Below are positions 1-5,641 of a stretch of 5,641 nt of DNA, in pieces (positions within the stretch are counted from its first letter, which is position 1; each line of letters starts with the position of its first letter). Source of the stretch: Moraxellaceae bacterium (lineage in GTDB: Bacteria > Pseudomonadota > Gammaproteobacteria > Pseudomonadales > UBA3067). Under the pieces are notes generated by a model, which saw only the letters and a list, made by a program, of their open reading frames with translations, searched no databases and was not told where the DNA came from. The stretch is taken from the NCBI GenBank assembly GCA_002401525.1, contig NVTH01000004.1, forward strand, positions 29,918 through 35,558. The letters run 5' to 3'. The translations under genes and the position numbers were made by a program.

Positions 1-485
1 AAAATCCCTTTCTTGGCTTTTGCCAGCACATTTTTGTCGATGTCCGTTGCGTAGATTTGCGCTCGATCAAACAAGCCTTCCTCACGCAACATAATACACA
101 TGGAATATATTTCTTCGCCGGTAGAACACCCCGCATGCCAAATCTTGATGGACGGATAAGTTTTGAGCTGAGGAATCACTTGTTTTCTAAACGCCAAATA
201 GAATTCTGGATCCCTAAACATTTCGGTGACGTTGATGGTCAGATTTTCTAACAATTCCACGAACATGGCTTTGTCATACAAGATGTTATACTGCAGCTCG
301 GATATATTTTCTAATCCACACGATTCGATTTGATTATAGATGCGGCGTTTTAGCGAAGCCCGACTGTATTTTCTAAAATCGTAACCATATTTTCGGTAGA
401 TGGCCTCTAACAACAAATCGATTTCGATTTCATCGCTTCGATAGGGGTCATCTATTGTAACGGGCTCTACTTTTTGATACGCCAT
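1..485 (-). CDS. cheR: CheR-family protein-glutamate O-methyltransferase, 3' end cut by window edge
   Basis: SAM-dependent methyltransferase of the CheR family; known members esterify glutamates on chemoreceptor coiled coils in the cytoplasm. The frame opens at ATG 485-483 and stays open to the edge, giving 161 residues of a protein that is usually about 270-290 long. Seen in order: the CheR N-terminal helical domain (residues about 18-80, with YGYDFRKYSRASLKRRI at 33-49), the NVTEMFRDPEFY segment at 85-96, which matches the family's N-x-T-x-F-F-R active-site loop, the SAM-binding motif I WHAGCSTGEE at 116-125, and the acidic ATDID motif at 146-150. The C-terminal half, including any receptor-tethering beta-subdomain, is outside the window. 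The start lies one base after the TAA of the upstream kinase, and no strong Shine-Dalgarno is visible, so translational coupling is likely. Whether it serves classical chemotaxis or only the neighbouring kinase cannot be told; no receptor, CheA or CheB is in view. Confidence 0.95.
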   Translation of the reverse strand, partial: MAYQKVEPVTIDDPYRSDEIEIDLLLEAIYRKYGYDFRKYSRASLKRRIYNQIESCGLENISELQYNILYDKAMFVELLENLTINVTEMFRDPEFYLAFRKQVIPQLKTYPSIKIWHAGCSTGEEIYSMCIMLREEGLFDRAQIYATDIDKNVLAKAKKGI

Positions 486-486
486 A

Positions 487-3400
487 TTATTGCTGTAACC
501 ACACTCTCATTAGAGATAATAATTTATCGGTATCCAAAGGTTTGGAGATGTAATCGTTTGCTCCCGCATCGATACATTTCTTTTTATCCCCCTTCATGGC
601 CTTGGCTGTGAGTGCAATAATCGGCAACTCACTAAAGCATTCTTGCTTTCGAATTTCCGCCATTGCTTCGTACCCATCCATCTCAGGCATCATGATATCC
701 ATCAGTATTAGGTCTTTATCTGGATTTTCCTTAAGCACATCAAGACTCTCTCTGCCATTCGAGGCCACTGATATCTCGAACCCTTTATCTTCAAGTATCG
801 CGGTCAACGAATAAATATTACGCATGTCATCATCCACCAGAAGCAACTTCTTACCTTCAAACACATCTTCCCGCCGATCGATTTTATCTTGTATTTTGGT
901 CTGCCCATCAGGCAATTTATTTCCTAGCCAATGAAGAAACAATGACACTTCATTGAGCAATCGTTCAGAGGATTGATCCGTTTTAAGAATGATTCGATCT
1001 GCGTATTTTCTAAGTTTGGTTTCTTCCTCCCGCATCAAATCTTTCGCGGTGTAAATCACCACCGGCACTTTGGGAATGTCGTCTTTTTGGTTGAGCGTTT
1101 CTAACAATTGGAAGCCAGTCGTATCGGGCAAATTCAAATCCAAAATCATACAATCAAAGGGTCGAGTTTTAAGAAACTCCAAGGCTTCCTCCCCAGTGAC
1201 CGCCGAAGTGACTTCAATACCTTGCTCTTCAAATAGACAGGCAATGGCTTCATGAGCCACCTTATTATCCTCTACCACCAAGAGTCGCCTTACATCCCCT
1301 GCAATAGCGTCTTCTATCTTGTCAAATACAGTCACCACCTGATCTTTATTAACCGGTTTGGTTAAATGATCAAGAGCGCCCATCTTCATGGCCTTACTTT
1401 TCTCGTCTGTACCGGATAGGAAGTGCACTGGAATATCCTTGGTGAGTTCATTCTCTTGCAATTTCTCCATTACCGACCAGCCGTCCATACCGGGCAGACC
1501 TACATCCAAAATAATGGCGCCAGGATGATTTTTTTGCGCATACGCTAAGCCGCTTTCACCATCGAGAGCCACACAGGCATCCAGACCGTGCTCCTCCGCC
1601 ATTTGTTTCAGTAAGTGAGCGAAGTCTTCGTCATCCTCAATAATGAGCACCGAATGATCTCGAGACTCTCGAGTATTATCCGCAACAACCGTTTCCTCCT
1701 TTATGGTTCGCATGACTGGAGTATCTAGGTCGACACGCCCGTCGGACTGAATCATTTCCGCCTTTTCGTCCACTACAAACTCAGGAATAAACAAAGTGAA
1801 CTCGCTGCCTTCATCTTCAACGGCTTTGGTCAGTCTTAAATCGCCGTGCAGCATTTTGCTTAATTCACGAGAAATGGTAAGCCCTAGCCCGGTACCGCCG
1901 TATTTTCGCGACGTGGTGCCATCTGCCTGCTGAAACGCTTCAAAAATTATTTGTTGTTTTTCATCGGGGATCCCTACACCTGTATCTCGAACTGATAATG
2001 CGATGCCGTTGTCATGATTAAAAGACAGACCATCCAAGTTAAACTCTTTCCGAGGGCGTCCCACATGCAAATAAACCCCACCGCTTGAAGTGAACTTAAA
2101 GGCGTTCGATAAGAGATTTTTCAACACTTGCTCTAAACGCTGCCTATCCGTTCGAATCGATGCGGGCAAGCCTTCCTCAATAATCACGCCAAAATCTAAA
2201 CTTCTCTCTTTGGCCACGTGTTCGAAGTTAAGCTGAATATTACGTTGGATAATTTTGGTATCGAGATCTTCTAATACTAACTGCAATTTGCCTTCTTCCA
2301 CCTTTGACAGATCGAGAATATCGTTAATCAATGACAGTAGATCTGAACCGGCCGAATTAATCACCTCGGCATGCTCCACTTGTTTTTCTGACAGGTTATC
2401 CGCTCTATTCTCAGCAAGATTGTTGGACAAAATCAGAATACTATTGAGTGGCGTTCGCAATTCATGAGACATCGTGGAAAGGAATTCCGATTTGTATTTT
2501 GAACTGACTTCCAATGCATCTGACTTTTCCTCCAATACATGCTGGGCTTTTTCAAGCGCAGTATTCTTATCCTCCATTTCTGATTTTTGTTTTTCCAACA
2601 GTTTGGCTTGTTCTGCTAGCTCTTCGTTGGTGACACGAAGTTCTTCTTGCTGCGCCTGTAAATTTTCTTCTGAAGCTCGCAGTGCCTGAGCTTGCTCTTC
2701 TAGCTCTTCATTGGTAGCACGCAATTCCTCTTGCTGAGTTTGAAGTTGTTTCTCTGAATCCATCAGGGCCCGAGTTTGACTCTCAAGCCCTTCATTGGCC
2801 GATTTCAGCTCATCCTGTTGGGATTGTAAATTCGCTTCAGACACAGAAAGCGCTTCCGCCTGTTCCTGAGAATGCTGCAACATGCCGGCTAATTGAACTC
2901 TTGATTGAGCAGAATTTAGTGCGACCGCGATTGAATCAAGGCATTTTTCTAAGAAATCCATGTTGTCCTTGGAAATCTCATAGATTGACCCAAGTTCAAT
3001 CACAGCCATTAAATTCTCTTCATGAACCACTGGACTCACTAAAATATTTTTTGGAATACTGCCGCCCAACGCAGAACTCACCTCAACATAATCATCAGGC
3101 AAATGGGAGATACAAATTTGTTTTCGCTCTAACGCCGCTTGACCAACAATAGACTCCCCCAACTTATAGACATTATTGTTGCCTTTACGTTTGTTGTAGG
3201 CATAACTGCTCATTAACTTGAGTTCTTCGGTATTTTCATCGTACTGATAAAGCGCCCCTAACTGGCAATCTAGAGCCGGGGTCAAAAAATCCAATACATT
3301 GCGGCAAAGAACTTCGGTTCCGACGTCCCCTCTTAGCCTTTCGTTCAATTCAGCAAACTGGGTTTGCATGCGCTCTTTACGATGATCTTCTTCAGTTCGT

Positions 3401-4188
3401 GATTTTAATCGATCCCTCATTTTCTTGATGGCTTGGAGAAGATGTCCAGTTTCATCAGTGGTGTCGATTGATATTTGGGTATCCCATTCCCCTTCGGAGA
3501 TTCGATCCGCAACATCCACCGCATGATTAAGCCCGCGTGTAATTAGAGTGGTTAACCAGTAACTGAATAAGGCAAGAACGACAATGAGTCCGGTCCCGGC
3601 TGCCGCACCAATTTTCCAGCTTCGCTCACCCATTTTTTGAGTTGCCGTCAGTTTTTCAGCAAATGTCACCGTTTGATTTTCACGAAAATCGCTAATTTTA
3701 GTTTCAAAATCAATAAAAGAAGTATTGATTCTCGGCACCAAGGTAACCATTTCATCTTGAGACAAAGTGCCATCCATTAATCCTTTTGCGACGGTCATGG
3801 AGGTGTCAAAATAGAGCGAAAAACTTGTTTCCAACTGTTCTGATTCTTCTCTCAACTCGGGAGAGAACTTGGCGATACTGCGTATATCCTGGAGAATTTT
3901 AGCGGCCACTTCTTCTGCCGCTATCAAACTGTCTTCTTCACTGGCGCTTACCGCATCTGTCAACGACTGTTTAATGTCCGTCAAGGCAATGGAGCTGTTA
4001 TTAATTATTTCTAATACCGGGAAATCCACATCGCGGATTTCAGTAAGTCTCTTTTCATTTTGAATATTCGCATTAAAATTTAAAATCAAATAGAACACAA
4101 AAGCGACCACCCCGATCGCCGCTACGGTCATTACCTTATATTTGATGGACCAGTTTTTTATGCTGAATCGATATGATCTCGTTGCCAA
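487..4188 (-). CDS. Membrane hybrid sensor histidine kinase: HAMP-GAF-coiled coil-HisKA-HATPase-REC-REC-REC
   Basis: A 1233-residue inner-membrane sensor kinase that should autophosphorylate on His and pass phosphate to its own receivers. Seen in order: TM1 (about 20-38), an extracytoplasmic mostly helical sensor (about 39-192) resembling four-helix receptor sensors, TM2 (about 193-216), HAMP (about 217-268), GAF (about 287-430), and a Gln/Glu-rich coiled coil (about 432-565) with three 28-residue repeats. HisKA follows, with SHELRTP and phospho-acceptor H575. HATPase_c (about 678-803) has the N box around N691/N695, G1 box DTGVGI 735-740, F box 749-752 and G2 box GGTGLGL 764-770. REC1 is about 846-960 (D895, S925, K944), REC2 about 967-1087 (D1017, T1047, K1069) and REC3 about 1113-1232 (D1164, T1194, K1216). 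There is no Hpt domain, so an outside phosphotransfer partner or direct receiver output is inferred. The start is TTG: it has a well-placed GGGGA, an in-frame TAA lies at 4239-4237 with no other start codon between, and the next Met (residue 20) would cut into TM1. It is followed after 1 bp by cheR. The ligand is unknown. Confidence 0.97.
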   Translation of the reverse strand: MATRSYRFSIKNWSIKYKVMTVAAIGVVAFVFYLILNFNANIQNEKRLTEIRDVDFPVLEIINNSSIALTDIKQSLTDAVSASEEDSLIAAEEVAAKILQDIRSIAKFSPELREESEQLETSFSLYFDTSMTVAKGLMDGTLSQDEMVTLVPRINTSFIDFETKISDFRENQTVTFAEKLTATQKMGERSWKIGAAAGTGLIVVLALFSYWLTTLITRGLNHAVDVADRISEGEWDTQISIDTTDETGHLLQAIKKMRDRLKSRTEEDHRKERMQTQFAELNERLRGDVGTEVLCRNVLDFLTPALDCQLGALYQYDENTEELKLMSSYAYNKRKGNNNVYKLGESIVGQAALERKQICISHLPDDYVEVSSALGGSIPKNILVSPVVHEENLMAVIELGSIYEISKDNMDFLEKCLDSIAVALNSAQSRVQLAGMLQHSQEQAEALSVSEANLQSQQDELKSANEGLESQTRALMDSEKQLQTQQEELRATNEELEEQAQALRASEENLQAQQEELRVTNEELAEQAKLLEKQKSEMEDKNTALEKAQHVLEEKSDALEVSSKYKSEFLSTMSHELRTPLNSILILSNNLAENRADNLSEKQVEHAEVINSAGSDLLSLINDILDLSKVEEGKLQLVLEDLDTKIIQRNIQLNFEHVAKERSLDFGVIIEEGLPASIRTDRQRLEQVLKNLLSNAFKFTSSGGVYLHVGRPRKEFNLDGLSFNHDNGIALSVRDTGVGIPDEKQQIIFEAFQQADGTTSRKYGGTGLGLTISRELSKMLHGDLRLTKAVEDEGSEFTLFIPEFVVDEKAEMIQSDGRVDLDTPVMRTIKEETVVADNTRESRDHSVLIIEDDEDFAHLLKQMAEEHGLDACVALDGESGLAYAQKNHPGAIILDVGLPGMDGWSVMEKLQENELTKDIPVHFLSGTDEKSKAMKMGALDHLTKPVNKDQVVTVFDKIEDAIAGDVRRLLVVEDNKVAHEAIACLFEEQGIEVTSAVTGEEALEFLKTRPFDCMILDLNLPDTTGFQLLETLNQKDDIPKVPVVIYTAKDLMREEETKLRKYADRIILKTDQSSERLLNEVSLFLHWLGNKLPDGQTKIQDKIDRREDVFEGKKLLLVDDDMRNIYSLTAILEDKGFEISVASNGRESLDVLKENPDKDLILMDIMMPEMDGYEAMAEIRKQECFSELPIIALTAKAMKGDKKKCIDAGANDYISKPLDTDKLLSLMRVWLQQ
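2590..2841 (-). repeat. Three tandem 84-bp units encoding 28-residue coiled-coil repeats
   Basis: Residues 450-477, 478-505 and 506-533 of the kinase align without gaps as three copies of a four-heptad unit. Each begins SE, carries QQ(D/E)EL near its middle and has NE(G/E)L further on. The unit boundaries are at 2841-2758, 2757-2674 and 2673-2590. Copies 2 and 3 are also clearly similar at the DNA level; for example, the stretches at 2618-2652 and 2702-2736 match at most positions, exactly 84 bp apart. The unit is a whole number of heptads, so gain or loss of a copy would keep the helix register. The coil joins GAF to HisKA and should transmit sensor movement to the kinase. Similar NEEL-rich coils are known in other multi-sensor kinases and in CheB-CheR fusion proteins. 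Confidence 0.9.
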
Positions 4189-4194
4189 GGTATT

Positions 4195-4199
4195 TCCCC
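4195..4199 (-). promoter_or_regulatory. Ribosome binding site supporting the TTG start of the kinase
   Basis: On the minus strand GGGGA ends six bases before the TTG at 4188-4186. This spacing suits a Shine-Dalgarno sequence and is the main reason to accept the non-ATG start. No ATG, GTG or other TTG in this frame lies between it and the upstream in-frame stop at 4239-4237. Confidence 0.65.
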
Positions 4200-4227
4200 A
4201 GTTAAATTCGTTCGCGCAAAAATAATT

Positions 4228-4256
4228 TTTAAAGATTTAGGTTCTTCTGAATCCAA
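4228..4256 (-). promoter_or_regulatory. Weak candidate sigma-70 promoter for the kinase-cheR operon
   Basis: On the minus strand TTGGAT (4256-4251) and TTTAAA (4233-4228) are separated by 17 bases, the ideal spacing. They match the -35 and -10 consensus at only 3 of 6 and 4 of 6 positions. Transcription would start roughly 30 bases before the TTG codon, leaving room for the GGGGA site. AT-rich sequence yields such matches by chance, so this is a suggestion only. Confidence 0.2.
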
Positions 4257-4388
4257 CCAAAATTCGGCTCCAATTTTCAATCGGTTAACCAAAATGTTCT
4301 TCTTTATTAGATGAAGCAGATTTCTGCTGATCATTAAACGACTTAAATGAGAACGGTTCGTCACTTACTCACCGTCACATCGTATTCA

Positions 4389-4398
4389 GTTATATAAT
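4389..4398. promoter_or_regulatory. Symmetric TTATATAA element with -10-like hexamers on both strands
   Basis: The plus strand reads a perfect TATAAT at 4393-4398 and the minus strand reads TATAAC at 4394-4389, because they share the palindrome TTATATAA. Neither has a recognisable -35 box at 16-18 bases. If active, it would give the kinase operon a leader of about 200 bases and the plus-strand gene one of about 290 bases. Confidence 0.2.
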
Positions 4399-4684
4399 CA
4401 AGCGCCCTTATTACCTTCCCAAAACTCCGAAGGTCCATTCTGCTATTATTTTCAACTTGGGTCGCAAGGTTGGATCACGCCCACTCTGTGATATCCATCG
4501 CAACTCGCCCTTGATGGGAAAGCGCTTATAACAAGGTCAAATAAAATCGCTGCCCCGCCTGACTTATTGGAATAAACTGTTTTTTTTTGGTGATGCACGA
4601 CGTTTAATTGCCCTCTATACTAAATTACACAGGTGGCTATAAAGGCGCCGCCGAACATACAATAATCCTCGATTAAGGGGTTTT

Positions 4685-4689
4685 GGGAG
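4685..4689 (+). promoter_or_regulatory. Ribosome binding site of the DUF2971-like gene
   Basis: GGGAG lies five bases before the ATG at 4695-4697, close to ideal spacing. It supports this start over later in-frame ATG codons such as those for residues 64 and 71, which fall inside the conserved part of the protein. Confidence 0.75.
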
Positions 4690-4694
4690 CATCA

Positions 4695-5641
4695 ATGGCA
4701 GGTGGCCAGCCGATTTCTTTGGTCAAGTTTGCGAGCTTAAGAGAAGGAAAACACATTCTTTCGAAAGGCGCACTGAGATGGAGTTCACCCGATTTACTCC
4801 AGGGCCCCTTCGAGCTGCGCTACGATCAAGAACTTGAGTTTACAAATAAAGGGCTCCTTAAACAGGTACTTAAAACCATCTCTGCGATGGTTTTTGCGCG
4901 CGACATGCCCCCCCCAGGTCTACCGGACCACCCCTTTAGTAAGCTAATACGTCGTTGGCGTACAGAGGACCGTTTCAATTCTGAAGAGGAAGTGGAAGAA
5001 GCGCTGACCAATATTGTGGGCAACATGATCGACAAACAACTCGAGGAAGCGCAAGAACTTGTGCAGCACTGGAGTTATCTCATCTCCCACACCCGAATAT
5101 TATCCTTGCTCGAAAAGCACCAAGAAGTCAGTTTTTGGGAAAGGTATGCTGATAATCATAAAGGGATTGCAATTCGCTTTCGATGTGACGTCGAGGACAG
5201 TAGCTTAACCAGCCCAAATAAGGCCGATTACAACGTAAAGCGCCCTCAAATAACCACCCTTAAAGAACAGGTTAATGTGCTAATAGGGCAAGAGCGAAAA
5301 ATCGAAGAAAGCACTCTACAGGAAAAGCTTCTGACTCGCTCCAAGACCCGATCCTATGAAAAGGAATGGTTGTGCCTCAAAACCTTAACGGAAGAGGAGT
5401 TTGAACAAGAACAGGCCGGCCACGGCGATATCGACGCAAAAAAATGGTATCAGGACATAAAATACACGCCTAAAGAACTTAGCGCGGTGTATTTTGGTCA
5501 AGCAGTTAGCGATAAAGACAAGAAAACTATTTTAGAATTCTTAGGCAAGAATTACCCGAAGACGAAAGCATTCGAAGCCCACATACATATCGATGAATTC
5601 TCTTTGGAATTTGAACCCACGCCACTCATTCGTCCAATCAA
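4695..5641 (+). CDS. DUF2971-family protein of unknown function, 3' end cut by window edge
   Basis: An uninterrupted frame of 315 codons runs from ATG 4695 to the edge with no stop. DUF2971 proteins are usually about 250-350 residues, so little should be missing. The match rests on family landmarks in the right order: an N-terminal SLVKFASLREGKHILSKGAL segment (8-27) followed by WSSPDLLQGPFE (29-40), then ILSLLE...FWERYADNHKGIAIRF (135-162), matching the family's MW-x-x-YA-x-x-HKG-x-x-x-x-F block, then KTRSYEKEWLCLK (217-229), matching K-x-x-x-Y-x-x-EWR, and PKELSAVYFG (259-268), matching the late I-Y-F-G motif. There is no signal peptide or membrane helix, so it is probably cytoplasmic. The stretch at 85-125 is highly charged and probably helical. 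The biochemical role of the family is not known to me. Odd points are the altered NDPFE motif, a strong hairpin and a C8 tract within the 5' coding part. It is divergent from the kinase operon, with no evident functional link. Confidence 0.85.
   Translation, partial: MAGGQPISLVKFASLREGKHILSKGALRWSSPDLLQGPFELRYDQELEFTNKGLLKQVLKTISAMVFARDMPPPGLPDHPFSKLIRRWRTEDRFNSEEEVEEALTNIVGNMIDKQLEEAQELVQHWSYLISHTRILSLLEKHQEVSFWERYADNHKGIAIRFRCDVEDSSLTSPNKADYNVKRPQITTLKEQVNVLIGQERKIEESTLQEKLLTRSKTRSYEKEWLCLKTLTEEEFEQEQAGHGDIDAKKWYQDIKYTPKELSAVYFGQAVSDKDKKTILEFLGKNYPKTKAFEAHIHIDEFSLEFEPTPLIRPI
4872..4895 (+). other. Perfect 9-bp hairpin with T tract inside the DUF2971-like gene
   Basis: AAAACCATC (4872-4880) and GATGGTTTT (4886-4894) are perfect inverted copies around a five-base loop, and the plus strand ends in five T (4891-4895). 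The form is that of an intrinsic terminator, but only five of the nine pairs form a mixed GC-containing core and the other four are A-T. It lies within codons of about residues 60-67, so it would act, if at all, as an attenuator or pause site for this gene. Confidence 0.35.

Larger units (their letters stand above)
4189..4694. other. Divergent intergenic region between the kinase operon and the DUF2971 gene
   Basis: About 500 bp without a convincing gene, between two genes transcribed away from each other, so promoters for both should lie here. Seen: an inverted repeat AGCAGA-TT-TCTGCT (4315-4328), the palindrome GGTTAACC (4283-4290), an inverted repeat ACCTTC-N10-GAAGGT (4413-4434), a shorter one ATCAC-N9-GTGAT (4474-4492), the palindrome AAGCGCTT (4520-4527), which resembles the centre of some LacI-family operators, the symmetric TTATATAA (4390-4397) and a T9 tract (4580-4588). 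A 68-codon GTG-started frame on the minus strand (4364-4158) overlaps the first 31 bases of the kinase; its product is not recognised and it is not called as a gene. No tRNA, rRNA or riboswitch was recognised, and no strong sigma-70 promoter with both boxes was found for the plus-strand gene. Confidence 0.7.

Noticed and set aside
57..251. Plus-strand frame of 64 codons
   Set aside because: It lies antisense within the conserved CheR coding region, including the SAM motif, so it is a shadow.
1657..1672. Two CTCGAG hexamers close together
   Set aside because: They fall in the linker between HATPase and REC1 and are explained by the codons of a Thr-Arg-Glu-Ser-Arg-Asp stretch; no further structure surrounds them.
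596..3152. Plus-strand frames at 596-814, 1070-1255, 2255-2467, 2474-2689 and 2901-3152
   Set aside because: All lie antisense to conserved kinase and receiver domains. Their Ser-rich, low-complexity products are typical of the opposite strand of Glu- and Leu-rich coding sequence.
3353..3367. Inverted repeat GCAAAC-TGG-GTTTGC
   Set aside because: Short and inside the kinase gene between HAMP and GAF, without a T tract; expected by chance in 3.7 kb.
3869..4063. Plus-strand frame of 64 codons
   Set aside because: Antisense to the kinase sensor domain, with no recognisable product and no ribosome binding site worth noting.
4608..4643. TTGCCC, TATACT and TATAAA as a promoter for the plus-strand gene
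   Set aside because: The spacings between the boxes (2 or 24 bases) are wrong for sigma-70, and no other -35 box pairs with either -10-like hexamer.
4826..5035. Minus-strand frame of 69 codons
   Set aside because: Antisense to the DUF2971-like gene, which has a ribosome binding site and family motifs; the Ser-rich product is a shadow.
4695..5641. Assignment of the DUF2971-like gene to a phage-defence or toxin system
   Set aside because: No partner gene, mobile element or defence marker is visible, and the family function is not known to me; calling it defence would be a guess.

Overview
The window is about 5.6 kb of bacterial chromosome with a moderate GC content. It holds two genes on the minus strand, cut at the left edge, and one on the plus strand, cut at the right edge. 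They diverge from a non-coding region of about 500 bp. The style of the proteins (a large membrane hybrid histidine kinase paired with a stand-alone CheR methyltransferase) suggests a free-living, possibly marine, gammaproteobacterium. That placement is inferred from protein style only; there is no rRNA or other taxonomic marker.

Left and centre, minus strand (1-4188): a 1233-residue hybrid sensor histidine kinase is followed after one base by a CheR-type protein-glutamate methyltransferase, whose 3' end lies outside the window. The kinase reads in order: TM helix, extracytoplasmic helical sensor, TM helix, HAMP, GAF, a long coiled coil with three 28-residue repeats, HisKA, HATPase_c and three receiver domains. 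The phospho-accepting His and all three receiver Asp residues are present, and there is no Hpt domain. The two genes almost certainly form one translationally coupled operon. A reasonable model is a signalling module in which kinase output is passed through the receivers, with CheR either methylating a partner receptor or modifying the kinase's own coiled coil. The second option is a hypothesis.

Intergenic region (4189-4694): this divergent control region has no convincing gene. It contains several short inverted repeats, a symmetric TTATATAA element, a T9 tract and the two ribosome binding sites. A 68-codon reading frame on the minus strand overlaps the kinase start and may be a leader or chance.

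Right, plus strand (4695-5641): an open-ended frame of 315 codons, with a good Shine-Dalgarno, that looks like a DUF2971-family protein of unknown function. Its usual N-terminal NDPFE signature is altered to QGPFE. The 5' third carries a perfect 9-bp hairpin followed by five T, and just after it a run of eight C, both unusual inside a coding sequence. No mobile element, CRISPR array, tRNA or rRNA was seen.
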